Made by a program: the position numbers and the translations under genes
Origin: Straminergon stramineum
Lineage: Eukaryota > Streptophyta > Bryopsida > Hypnales > Calliergonaceae
DNA: 64,000 bases
Assembly: GCA_963920665.1 (NCBI GenBank)
Contig: OY987264.1
Span: forward strand, 34,886,906 to 34,950,905
Direction: 5' to 3'
In this document: piece by piece, positions 47,208-63,114 of the stretch
Numbering within the stretch: position 1 is the stretch's first letter
Layout of the letters: each line of letters opens with the position of its first letter
The notes under the pieces: model-generated
Seen by the model: the letters and a program-made list of their open reading frames with translations, nothing else
Told to the model about the DNA's origin: nothing
Database searches by the model: none

Positions 47208-48582
47208 CCCTTGAGAACTAGATGTTAAAAGTTTGAACAATGGATGAATGTGAATTCCAGCATACAAAGATGCATTTTCTTCCATCACTTTTAATTATTT
47301 TTTTGGAAGATTCTTGTGTTGATTCTTTAACATTTTTATTGCCTAAATTTTGATGTCTTTGTTTTGCAAATATTCTATAATTCAAAGTATATTCATAGTT
47401 TTGGGTTTAAAAAATAAACTTTTCTAATTCCAAAAATGGCCCTTCAAAAATTACTTGAATTAAAATTAACAATCTTCAAAATTCACCATGATGAAAACTT
47501 AAGATTTTGAACATAATGGAAAAAATTCTTGTGAAAATCACAAATATTCAATCTACTATTGATTTTAGAAGGAGTTTTCAATTTTGGCTTCAAATATTAT
47601 TGAAAAATATTGGCTTGTGTACTAGTTGATTTGAAGAATACAAATATGATCCAAGGATCACATTTTACAATTATTGTCCCTTTGGGGGACAAATGAGATT
47701 TTGGGCAGGTACCTACGGTCTCAATTTTTGTCATGATGTTTTGAAACTTTTTTGAAGATAGAAAAATTGATAAGCTTTTGGGGATAGTAATTTTTTTCTC
47801 ATTTGGTGCTTGGGAACAAAAGTTATACCCAAATAAGCTCAAAATAGGGGAGAGGGGGCAACAAAATAAAATTTAAAAAAATTGAATTTTTTATTTTTTA
47901 TTTTTTTTCCCTTATAGATTGTATTTTTGTCTACACGTAAAGCTTTGATTCATTCCATTTTGATTTGTTATGAGAAAGTTATGGACAATCTTGTTTTTCA
48001 GGCCATTAGAGCATCTTCCTAAAAAAATAACTTGTAGGATTCATTTTTTAATGCAATTTTTACAATTTTTTTAAAAAGAAAAGGTCCATTTGGTTTCATT
48101 TGCTTTCTAGAAAAATATCACCATTGGAATTAGTGCATTTTAATTCCATCTTAGAGATATTAATAATTTAGAATTTTCTTCTATCTTGTACCTACTTCTA
48201 CTTAACAATTTTTTAAAGAATAAAAATTAATTTTTTTTGCATTTTCTTTGTTTTACTAGACTCTCAACTCAATTCTCCACCATAAAGATGTAAAGCTCAG
48301 AACTCTGTAGTGCAAAAAATTTAAGTTATGAAGGTTCAAAGTCAAATATCCTAGTCCGGCAATGTGTGGAAAAACTTGTTTTATTCACTTTAAATGCAGA
48401 TATCTTGCAATCTATGCGTTCAAAATTTCTCAAATTTTTTCCACATATTTTCGTACTAGTTAGGTGTAAGATCCTCTGGTTAGATATGTAAAAAATAAAA
48501 TTTTCAAATTTTTTACTCTGTGCTCTAAAAATGGCAGTTTTGAGTGTTTTTTTGCAAAGAGAAGGCCTTGGTCCTTCAAGGG
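47208..48582 (-). mobile_element. TTAA-flanked non-autonomous element F
   Basis: TTAA at 47204-47207 precedes CCCCTTGAGAACTAG, and the right end GGCCTTGGTCCTTCAAGGG abuts TTAA at 48583-48586. The inner right part holds the core (ATATCTTGCAATCTATGCG at about 48408 and AGATCCTCTGGTTAGATATG at about 48470). It is related to the element at 7584-8906 in opposite orientation. Size is 1375 bases, non-coding. Confidence 0.65.
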
Positions 48583-48586
48583 TTAA

Positions 48587-49413
48587 GAGACATCATTGAA
48601 TTATTCTTCTAAGTTGCATTTTATAATAGATCTTCACGATTTTGGAAATCTAGAATATTCATAGTCCTATTGACTACTAATGACCTAAGCAACCAATTTT
48701 TGGTCCTTGACCCTCTCTTTTGAGTTGCTTGTTTTCAAATTTTGAATTAAGAAAATGATTATTCCTATAAAATAGACGGCATTATGAATCCAATGGAGGT
48801 AGTTTTATCAAATTCCAAGTTAAACTCCACCTTGCATGTGAAATTTTTCAAAGTTAAATGGTGTAGTGTAGTTTACAACTCATTTAAAAAAATTAATTAG
48901 TTTTGACATGGACTAAAAAGTGATTCTTGCCCATCTCAAATAGGTCAGATCCACCTCAAAAAGGGTAGATTTGAGGAGTTCAAAAAGTAGACAAGTGTCC
49001 CATTATTATTTTTCTTACAAACACTACTCTCACTTTAATGACTATCATGCATTGTAAGCTCCATGTGAATTGAAAAATTCTTGGAATGTTATGAAATTTA
49101 ACATGTACATTCTCAACTCCCTTGTCTCTCATTAAGCACAAAAAGCATCATTTCTAAATATTCTCATAAAGATATTCTTCTTTAAAGTTCATTGCCTTAT
49201 ATTTCTATTGATCCAATTAAAACTTCAAACTTAAATATCTCCCAAATCGTGAGGTCAAATAATTTGAATTTTTTTGAGGTGCTCATTCTCACTGTGAAAT
49301 TAAAATCCTAAAATTACATTTTATCTAATCTCAAGAAAAAATGAGAAAAAAATTGTTCAAGTTCCTGGCAATTTTGGCCCATTTTTGAAAGTACCCCCTT
49401 GGATCATTAGGGA
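48587..49413. other. Intergenic DNA ending at a possible TTAA-element terminus
   Basis: Just before the TTAA at 49414-49417 the sequence TTGGATCATTAGGGA looks like a right terminus of the same family, so two elements may abut on one TTAA. No left partner was found. Confidence 0.4.
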
Positions 49414-49417
49414 TTAA

Positions 49418-50194
49418 ACCCTCATTGCCCAAGGCCTTTCCAGATTCACAACATCATTGCTTTTGAAGTGTTGTAGAGATAAATGTCACTAAATTATAGA
49501 GATCTCAATCAAACAATCTTGTAGTGTACGTGTTGTAGATGACATGAATCAAATTTAGAGTCATTTGGCCACATAGATTGTTAGATTATTATTTATTAGT
49601 GTTGAAAAAGGATGCTGAAATTTTCTTGGAAACGCATTTGAAGGTAAAATTTGATTTCTAAACCTACTCAAATTGATATGAAAATTTTAGCCACACAAAC
49701 TAGACTAGACTAGTATGCAAAACGTTTATAATTTTTTTATATTGGAAACAAACATTGTAAGAAGAAGAAACAAGCTACCAAAGTTCATTGTAATACCCAA
49801 ATGTTTGGATTTTGAACTTTGAATTGCTCCTAAACATTCAAAACAACTTGGATTCACATGAAAGTTTTACCACAATTACTAGACTTCAAGGGGAACATAA
49901 CCCAACAAATTTGATTGAAAACAAACATTGGATGAAGGAGATACACACGCTCGAAGTTGAAGCCATCCAATGTAGTTTGGTGAACTCAAATTGAACTTGT
50001 GAACTTTGATTGGCTTCTAGAAAATCATTATAGCTTGGATTGATTTGAAAAATTTACCACACAAACTAGAAGAGAGAGCACAAATTTCCCAACAAGTTTG
50101 GTTAAATTCAAACATCCCATGCCAAAGTTACTATACTTTGAATTAAATCCTAAACTATGTGAGGACACTTTTGGTCCCCTTAGGCGACTAGGGG
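49418..50194 (-). mobile_element. TTAA-flanked non-autonomous element E
   Basis: TTAA at 49414-49417 precedes ACCCTCATTGCCCAAGGCC. The right end, GGTCCCCTTAGGCGACTAGGGG, abuts TTAA at 50195-50198. It is an inverted relative of element D: the right end and what follows (GGACACTTTTGGTCCCC) is the complement of the left of D. The core is at about 49510-49590. Size is 777 bases, non-coding. Confidence 0.65.
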
Positions 50195-53100
50195 TTAATG
50201 AGTTAACATGCTCACCATGTTCTTATTAACCTAGTTGGAGAAGGTTCTATTGCGTTGAGTTGTGAGTGGTGATAAATGGTAGTATGCTAAGGTAGTATGC
50301 TCTTAAAGTGACCGTTTAAGGGTTGGTCGGCCTTTTTGATGGTTCTGAGATGCATGGAATTATTTTTCCTTATTTTTCACTTGAAGAAAAATTGATGTGG
50401 AATCTAACCAAAGTGGCTTCATATTTTTTGGAGCATTTTTGAATTACTTATAAATTTTCAAAGAATTTTGTGGTTGGCATTTATTTTTTATCATAGGCCT
50501 TGCAAAACCCACACACGCATAGTCTGAAAAAAGATATGGCTTGACCAAAAACATGCATTGCAGCATTCAAAGAGTACTGTACAAGGTTCTTACATGCAAC
50601 CATTACTAAACTTAAACAGACCCTAAATTCTCTTAACATTTGTAAAAAAGAAATTGGGCAATCAATTTTCATTTAGAAAAATTAAGTGAACACACCTTGG
50701 CTTTGAAATGGATCTTCTTTGACTCTTATTCTATCCATTGGCAAAGTATGAATCAATACCTGACAAATCTTAATTATTCTCTAATACTTGTCGTAATCCT
50801 TTTTAAAACCATTGACTATCCATTTCAGAGGGGCCTAAAGAATATGGTTGCAATAAAGCAGACTACCTTACCACTAGAAAATGGTTGAATACTAAGGTAA
50901 AACATTCCATTGCGGACTCCTAAGAATGTCACCATTATGGTTTTCTTTTAGTTATTGAGATTTGGGCCACATTCAATGTCTTAGCTAACTAGAATGGAGT
51001 AATTAGTGAATACAATAGGAACTTTCAATTTTTTTGTATTAGTTCATTGTAGGAAGTGCCTTTTTCAGGTCTTCTGTCTTAGAAAATATTGTGACCACAA
51101 CAGGTGAGTAAGATGAGTGTTATGGATTAGTTTTGGTTGGTTTTGGGGTAATCTTCTGACTCTTGTAGGCGGTAATGGGCTGAACACTTCAAAAATTCAT
51201 AACAAATTCACAATTTGTCAAATAAATACAGTTTCAAATGCTCTCGCCATTTCTATCACTTGACTTTTTCTAGAAAAAAAAGTATAAAAATTTCAGAAAT
51301 GACAAGAGGGCAAATCCCCCATTTGGTCCGTAATGGGCTGTTTTTACCTTAACTTCTGGGATCCGTGCAGGAGCGCCACCAGCCATACGATGAGGTTTCT
51401 CTTGTAATAGAATGGCGTCTGGTGACTCTGGTGCAAGCACAGTGCTATCAGCAGTCTGTCATAATTCCTGACAAAACATTATTCACATGAGAGGAAGTTC
51501 CGGGTGTTTGGCATGTCTGAATGTTCATAAAGACGAATACGAGTGGACTTTGCCTCAACCCATCTCCTCATGACAAGTTTAATGCAGCTGCTGCTGAAGT
51601 GCAGCAGAGACTCCGCTCTCCAGGCTGTCATAAGTTAAGTGATAAGAGGACTGAAGATTTAAGGACAATCCGTGGGAACTAACCGCTGATGTTCAAAGGC
51701 CGGTCTCTGCCAAACGGACAGGTTCACCAATGGCTAAATTTAGCAAACTGTGATAAACCTGTACCGAAAGAAGTTTCTTGTTCCAAAACATGGGAATACC
51801 AGCCAGTGTTAAATTAGGATTTGAAGCCCACTTAGAAGAGTTCTTAGCAACTGGCGAAAATCACATTTAGATGGATCAATAAAATGCTTCAACTCAGTCC
51901 CTGGTTTCAAGGTTCAAATTGCCGTGCCACTTTAAGGTAGCATGCCACTCTGGGAAATTGCAGTGCTACCGAGGTGCCATGGGTTTTGCATTAACTAGGT
52001 AAGGATACCGATATTCACCTGTCCAGTAACCCAAAATCGTCTCACTCAGCCCCCAAAATTTTAGATTGATGGTTCATATTGATGTATGTAGACCACCTAA
52101 ACATGGTCAAGTGTTGCTTTTCTGGTCATCAACTGTGAAACTTCGAGCCATCATAACTTTTGTATATAATTTGTTTCAAAAAAAAAAAAAATAACTTTTG
52201 TATATGGGATCCAAGAAATGCATTCTTTGGTGCATTCAAGTGAACCCTCTTCTCATTTGCTTACAAGACCATGTAAAGTTTGACCAGTTTAATAATGGGA
52301 ACCAATTGGAACTATGCTCAGCTTCAAAAGTGACGCCTTGGTGCCCTCTACCCCTGTTGTTTGTAAGTAGGGGTGTGGCGATGAACCCGACATAGTGTGA
52401 CGATGAACCCGGCTTGCAGAGATTACTGACAATTCAATGTAAGCACCATCAATATCGAAGACAGAGGCCTCTGAGGAGTTTACGTACTGTCCCGCCCATC
52501 AGACCATCACTGATGAATCCCTTTGCCTACAATACCGACATATGGCTAATAGGAATGTACAGTAGATGTTCTTAAATCTTGAAAATGGTAAGCAAATCTC
52601 TTGAAATCTCTGCGTAGTGTAAGCTTTCAGCTGCAATAGATTAGTTACGCACTCAAGGTTCGTACGTACTCTCAAACTGTTACATCTTCGAGGAAATCTC
52701 GTAAGAAGTTTACAGGGAACTGCAAACTCCTCTAGCTACTTTGCCGCTGAATGGATTTTGACTCGTTTTCGTCGACATACAGACGTTGTGGTTCTCGAGG
52801 GAAATGCAAATGCAGGTGATGATCCCAGCTAGTTGTAAAGTGTTGGTGGAACTAGCTCGGCAGTGTGTAAGTTTGTTGGCCTTCTTTATTACTCCATCAT
52901 CTTCTTCATCTCATTCTCAGCTCGAGTCGGAGGCGATGGTGCTCTCCATGTGATGTTGATCAACTCCCGTCGTGATCTTCATTACATTCTATGCTGACTC
53001 CTGCTGGTTCTAGAATGTGGAGCGCGGAATATCTACATGGTCAGTTGCAGGTGTTATTGAAGTCTGGCATTCTTTGGGCTTGTTGACATTTGGTCTATTG

Positions 53101-53623
53101 TACTTGTTGCAGAATGCAGACAGGCCAAATAGGCTAGGGTTGCAGCTGCATGTTTTTATGGAGGTGGCGTCTTGAGATATCATCCTGACCCTGAAGGCAA
53201 GAACGTAAATATCGTGTTGTATTCGAGGAGTAGCTAGTGCCATGGCTCGGTAAGTGACGGGGCGATGCAGCAAGCCTCTTCAGCAGCAAGGTTTACATCT
53301 CCAGCAAGAAGCTGTGCTGAACGTTGTCTAGAGCGAGGTGGAAAGTCGCCAGCTGCTTCTTCACGCGGCGCGCGAAGCATTTACATAGCCTCGAGTAGAT
53401 CAAAATCGATGTCGAGGCCAGGACGGGACTGCAATATTTTTACGCATTGAGCCTACATTGTGTGGAAGTCACATATGAGCAGTGAGTTGCAAAGTAAACG
53501 CTTAGTACCATGACGCCGTTTGGTGACCATGGACGGAACGTGAAGTCGGTGAGTTCTTCGTATGTGGGGACGCATCGATTTAGGTGATCCTGCTGCAATC
53601 CTGGAATTTGAAACGCATTCAAA
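50195..53623. other. Intergenic region upstream of gene 3
   Basis: AT-rich until about 51.1 kb, then moderate GC up to gene 3. No frame here is recognisable. Frames at 53010-53273 (minus) and 53265-53450 (plus) lie in the probable promoter or leader. No upstream block shared with genes 1 and 2 was found, and I see no clear TATA box. Confidence 0.5.
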
Positions 53624-57044
<3,421 letters not shown>

Positions 57045-57684
57045 TTAGACAGGAAAATGCAACGAGTGTGAGCAATTTTTCATTGGATTGGACATCATTC
57101 TTTATTCATTCGAGGGATGTCCATAGCCTACTGCCAGTTCAGTTTCGGAATGCCAGCTTGGATTTTGCAGCCCATGAACGAAATGGGGCATTTTGTACTT
57201 TTTGTTCCAAACTGACCTTGCAGTAGGGTAGTGCTTTGGCCCCCAGACTTTCAGTCTCCTGTATTCCTTATTGTACAACCTCAGGAGAACTTCGTTTTTT
57301 GTATGACATTGTTGCCAGAGACTCTGATTATTGATAAGTGAGTTTTGAAACATTCGTGGCCACCTAGTTCGGAACTGAATACAAGTCAGGAACCAAATCT
57401 TTATAAGTTGTGCATTTCCCTTGTGGTTTCATTTGATTTCATAGGCTTTACTGGCGGTCAATGAGCTGAATTTACCTTCTTCAATTGGAGTGTTGTACTT
57501 GAGTGCAACTAACATTTTTTGCTGCGTGGAACCGGAACAGGACAACCAGTGTTTTTTTTTTCGTTTAGTGTTGGGTGCTTCTTTCTCATCAAAGACCAAA
57601 AATAGACAGGCCATGTGGCTTTTTTTAAACTGAATTGATCATTTTTTTCTGTGAGTCTCTGGCTTCATAGTCAAATTTTGCCAT
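57045..57684 (+). other. 3' flank of gene 3
   Basis: No convincing open frame. Probably the 3' UTR and spacer. Confidence 0.45.
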
Positions 57685-58070
57685 CATTAGAGAAAGTTTG
57701 GACTCTCCAGAGGGCTGCCAAGAAGTGCCGGTAGGGACCCTCACTGTATTACATTTATTTTGTTTGAGAAACTTTTCCCCTATTTTTGCACTTCATCACT
57801 TCCAAATGTCATAGCATTCATTGTCAAGTACTATTAGTTAAGGTTGTGACAAGTGTTGTTTTGATCTTTGAAAGCACCCCCGAAGCACCTCCCTTTGACA
57901 ATTGTGGAATAGAAAACTGAAATATACTTTTGAAACTCCTGATATTCACACAAGGTGAATCTTTGTTTTGTCAGAAAATTCTCTTTCTTGAGTAGCTTCA
58001 CTAGGTTGCAGAAATAGATTGGTTTGTCTAACCCTGGCAGTCCTCCGGAGAGTCCAAACTTTCTCTAATG
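57685..58070. repeat. Hairpin-forming inverted repeat, 36-base arms
   Basis: 57685-57720 and 58035-58070 are inverse copies with only 2 mismatches in 36 bases (AGAGAAAGTTTGGACTCTCC in the left arm), separated by 314 bases. Outside the arms a second short match (TCAAATT against AATTTGA) prolongs the pairing, while the spacer does not pair. It may be a MITE end pair or the source of a hairpin RNA. No target duplication is clear. Confidence 0.75.
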
Positions 58071-59467
58071 TTAATTTGATAGCACTGGCTACTTTTGAAT
58101 TTTGGGTATCTGAAGGAAGTGGCGACTAGGGATTCAGGTTTGGTGGAAAGCAGGCTACTCAATGTGTACCTTGGAATTACTTTAGGCTGCACTTTTTATG
58201 TTCTTAGAAATTTTGTAGGGATTTGAGCAATACAATGCAAACATCCATCACAAAATGTCAACTTTATTCAAATGGAAGATGAAACACATTTACCACAAGA
58301 TGAAATGTAGAGTGAAAAACATAGTTTCCTGAACATGCTCTTAGTTCTCCTAGCTTTGGAACTAGCACAATAGGACTTGCAAAACAAACACAAGTACTCC
58401 GATGCTTGATTTAGTAATACACTATTGAGATGGACAAGAAGTTAACAACATGAGTACAACCTAAGCAACCCACATTAGTACAATCCATCTACAATTAGTG
58501 ACTAGTGAGATTTTCCATTTTTGCCACAATTTGTAGTGAGATTTCCATTATTTCAAGTTCAGTGTTGGTTTTGCATCTCATCAAACCCATGAATACAAAC
58601 GTTATAGAAGCTCAAGCTTGTGCTCAACTAGAATTCAGATTTTTTTCTTGCCTCCATGTTCTTCAATTACAAGAGTGTTCTGGTAGCTCAAACCTCTCAA
58701 ATAGAAAATCAAACCTCATAGAAGAAGTTGCTTGGAGTGCATGCTTCTGCTATGCAACAAACATGTACATGTATCTCTATTCTGACCATTCACACTTGTT
58801 ATTTCTCTACTCATGACATTTACAATCCTTCAAGAGTACGACACAACAAAATCTTGTTACTTAGAGTCTGAGCCTTTCTGAAGAAGCTCAAGAACATCAC
58901 AAACAACATGCATCCTAGGAGGCAAAATGGCAAGAAACTCTCAACATATGAAGTGATTTTACCTGAACAAACGCAAAGATAAAGATTCAAGGTCCAACAG
59001 TCCAATGTGTGGTGCACATGGCACTTGAGCTACACCTGCCAATCATAAAACCTTTTTCGCTAGCAAATGACAATACATAATGAATGACAAATTCATGATA
59101 GAGCTTCCACAAATATTAGGGTCTGCTCCTTTTCAATATCCAACAATATAGACCACGAATGATTGAAAAAATATAAGGACACAAATCAATTAATCTCAAC
59201 ACCAAATTCAAATTGCCTAAACAATTTGCACTCTCCATCTGTACAAAGCCAAAACATGGCCACATAACATAATATCAACAAACAAATGTAAGTGGCATTT
59301 TATAAAGACAACACTATAGTCTGAACATTCCCTAAACTGGAAACAAAACTAATCTAACATTTGAAATCTATCACCTGCTTGTTCAAGTGATTTAGCTAGT
59401 AGGTCGCAGCTGCTAAAACACAATTATGCACATCTGTATTATGTCCTCTATATATAATTGGTGGGTG
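58071..59467. other. Intergenic DNA and 3' flank of the transposase
   Basis: A 103-codon frame at 58505-58816 (plus) is unrecognised. I looked for the terminal inverted repeat of the hAT-like element here and could not define it. Confidence 0.45.
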
Positions 59468-62400
59468 TCATGCAGTCATTGCATAACGCTGCCGCTCAAT
59501 GGCTAGCACCCACTGCTTGAAACAATTGTCATATGGGAAACTTTTCAGTGCGAAAACATTCTGGCAATGCATGCCTACCACCACACCAAGGTATTGATCC
59601 AACCTATTCTGCAACCTATCTTTTAGGAAGGACAAAGCGGAGAAAGTCCACTCATCTTCCACACTCCCTAGAACATGGACCATGGTGATTTGAGCAAGTT
59701 TGATGTACTTTGCAAAATTCTTGCCAAGTGATGAATTCGTGTCCAAGGTCCTCCAGAGCTTAGTGAGTGGGTTCACCAACTGATGGGCGGGGGCATTTAG
59801 CGGAGGCAACTCCATGGCACTGTGTGCATTTGCAATCATGGCGATTTTGAATAGAGGTTGCTCTGACTCCAAAAGAAATTTGTCTAGTATGGCATGGACA
59901 AACTTCTTAAGCTCACCTTCGCCAATCCATTTGGGCTCACTATAGAAATTTTTGATGACGTCCAAGTGTTTCTGAAAGCTAGCACTATAGTCCCCTTGCA
60001 ACCAGTATTGCGGATATACAACACCTAGCGCATCCATCAAACTATGATCGGGAAACCTACTTGCCATCTCATTCATTAGTTTCCTTGCAGCCTTTGCACA
60101 TAAAGAAGGCAAAAATTAAAACTAAAGTTTTTAGAGTTCAACATCAACTATTTGTACAAAAAAATGAGTGCAACTAACCTTTGTAGTCATTTTGCACAGT
60201 AGCAATGATGGCAGCATATCCCTCCCGATGCACCATAGCGCCATCATGCATCGCGTATAGTGTCTCTCCACCCACCACAAAGGTTAGAGTTTCACATGGC
60301 AAATTTAAATTTGCATCCCACTTCATCAAAATTTGCTCATGTGAGCATTGAAGAACCTAATTGTATGCATGAAATTCATCCTTACGAAATGTAGTGTCAG
60401 TGTTCAAATAATATGAAAAAGGGTTGCTCTGGCAAGTGCCCACCCCCCCTACAAAATCACAAATGAAGGCATCTCTTTTTTGTGCCCATTGTATAAGTGT
60501 ATCCACTGCCTATAACATTAGCAGGAACGCCAACATGCCCAGTAGGACATATGGGTCTAAGACGAGGGCCAAATTAGCTTGCACAAGCTCCCTACTAGCT
60601 CATAAATTACTTCATCGTTTTTATGAATTGCATGACTTATTGAAAACCAACATGACAATGCAATAATATGAAAAAAAAGCAAAACAAATCTTCCAAACTC
60701 AGTCACTTGTTATCCTTCAATCCAACATCCTACAACACACAAAACCCAATACAGTAAGAAAATCCCACTTTGTATCCAAAGGCAAGAACCATAAATGACA
60801 CGAAACTCTCACGTTTCGCTTGAATGCAAGGCCAGTATCCTACGTCCAATACTTCATTTCCATCGATGAGTAGCAAAAAAGAGTTTTATTGAGCATCCTC
60901 TACAAGAAGTGTTTAAAACTCAGGAGTAAATTGAAAACTGAAATCTGAATATACATTGGTAGTCCATCCAAGCAAGTGGGATTTAAGTATTCATTTGCAT
61001 TCTACTTTGAAAATCAAGCCTTACTGACTCTTCAATTATCAAACTGTCTACTTGAAAATGTGGACTTCATGTCAATCTAAAGAACACAAATGACCACCTC
61101 AATTATAAAATATGTGGACTCACTATGAACAATGGAATACAAAACTAGCAAAATTCATGAAGATAGAAAAATGGGATCACACAAATGCCAAAGTTGTGAG
61201 AGTGTGAGGAAAGAAAGAATGGACCACAAAACCAATTCAACTCAATTCAATTCATTAAAAAAATGGGGTATAAAACAAACAAAACATGTAAGAAAAAAAA
61301 TAATGAAACATTAAAATAAAGAAAGTACCAAACCTGTCAAGAAAAAAAATAGGGTGCAAAAGGGAAGTGGAACTCAGTCGGGCCTTCTTCCCCTACTTTC
61401 TGTCACTCTTGTCTCCTTGCATCATTGCCAAGACACCTTTATACTCTGCCAACAACCTCCAAATTGGAGCAAGGCAACTCATCCACTATGTTTTAACATT
61501 TTTCAATAATTTGAGGCCTTTGGACTCCAATTGCTGAGACAAAGCTTTGAATTCTGTTGACTTCTTGGGGGAATGGGCAAAATAAGCATGTGTCAATCAT
61601 AGCACTTCTTCAACTGTGTGCATTATAGGAAGTGAAAACAATGATTGTGCACCGAGATTCTAGAGATGTGCACAATAGTGGACTCCTGTAGCAAAAAGGG
61701 CGTATTTTTCTTTAATCTGTGCCGTGACCCCAATCTTGAGGCCCTAGAAAGTGTTGACCCTGTCATTGCCAAAACAAAGCAACTTTTGAGAAATCTCAAC
61801 ATCTGTGACCCCACCTCCAGTACTCAAGGCAAAGGTAATAGTATTTGTTAATTTGTTTGCAGTTGCTCCATTGGAATCCATCTTCTAGATTGTCAAAAGC
61901 AACAACACATGACAACAGTTGATCATCACGTAAGTGTGGATGGCAATCCAACTAGTGTTATCACAGGCACTAGTTTCATATGTGGACAAAGCGAAGTATG
62001 TAGCACTAGACAGAAGAGATCTGATCTTCTGCTTCACGAAGTCATACAAGTGTTTTGCTATGACCCATCTAGAGCCATCACCCCAGTGCTTACGAGGCAT
62101 TTCGGGGATGTTCAAGAACTCATATAGTTTGCACCTAGCCTCAAATTCCATCATTGGTCTCCCATCTGCAAGCAATTGGAACAAAGTAGCAAACTATAGT
62201 CGCTTCTTGCGGGACTCCACCATGCTGCACCCTTGAATCTGTTCGATCACAGTAACCAGCCCACAAGCTACGTACAAGAGCATGCTCTTCTTGTGGACTT
62301 CCCGTTGGCCATGTTTTGAAATTGTGTCCCACTTTGGTGCCATTTGAATTGATTTGCCACTCACAACACTACAAGGCTTGCACCACACCAAGTGTATCAC

Positions 62401-63114
62401 TCCATCCTCTGATAAGATAGCTTCGCTCCATGGCTCCTTTGCTGCCCACTCATTGTGAAATTTGCAATGCAAGTCGTAGTTTTTCTTCAATTTCTTCAAT
62501 GTCATCGAAGTGGACGGTACTGTAGCCTTCGCACCACTTTCACGCTTCATTCTACCACGAGATGGTGGATCTGCGAAAGCATCGCCATTGGAATCCAGCA
62601 TCTCGTCTCCACTTAAGTTTGGCTCGTCCTCGGAATTATCAAATGCTTCTTCATCGCCACACACAGGAACAATGGTGGGGCACGATAGTATAACTTCAGT
62701 ATCCACAGACTGCAAAACTCCAAATTTAGAATCTTGTGTACTTGAAGACCCTGTAGGAATGCCGCCCACTTCACTCGCCATGCATTGTTAGGGACCACGA
62801 TTCTCTGAGTTCCGACTAGAGGTGAAATAATTGTGCATTATCATTGTGTTTCTAGCTCTCTTCCGAGCTTGTGCTTCTAATGCTTGCTTAGTTGCTTGTG
62901 CCTTCCGCTCATCAACCTTTGCTTCATGTTGGAGTCGAGCAAGTTTGAGTTTTTGCCTTTCTTGCAAAAGATTGTCATTTGTGGCCTTTGCTGCGCTAGC
63001 AAAACCAATATCTGCAGGTGCAGAGGAGTCCACCATCGAAGGAAAGAATTCCCAAATCCTGACCCACGTACAAATCCTTGATACGAAACACAAGTTGAAT
63101 AAAACAAAACCCAA
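59468..63114 (-). pseudogene. hAT-type transposase (zinc-finger/dimerisation) with multiple in-frame stops
   Basis: Reading the minus strand, the N-terminal part (63114-62194) has a Lys/Glu/Ala-rich coiled-coil-like segment, an acidic Ser-rich stretch and a C-x2-C-x19-H-x5-H finger (WCKPCS...ISKHGQREVH), typical of BED/TTF-like DNA-binding domains of hAT proteins. The central part (62193 to about 61360) has the transposase-core look: FALSTYETSACDNTSWI, GVTAQIKEKY, AHSPKKSTEFK. A further segment lies at about 60360-60180. The last frame (60112-59468) ends with the dimerisation region (SVEDEWTFSALSFLKDRLQN and AFALKSFPYD-like). In-frame stops occur at 62788-62790, 62194-62196, 61885-61887, 61744-61746, 61660-61662, 61597-61599, 61486-61488 and 61393-61395, with no frameshift over those 1.7 kb. 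It is therefore inactive as it stands. Terminal inverted repeats were not found. Confidence 0.75.

Noticed and set aside
61393..62790. Stop codons in the transposase as edited or recoded codons
   Set aside because: U-to-C editing of stops is known from organelles of some early land plants, not nuclear transposons. Decay is the simpler explanation.
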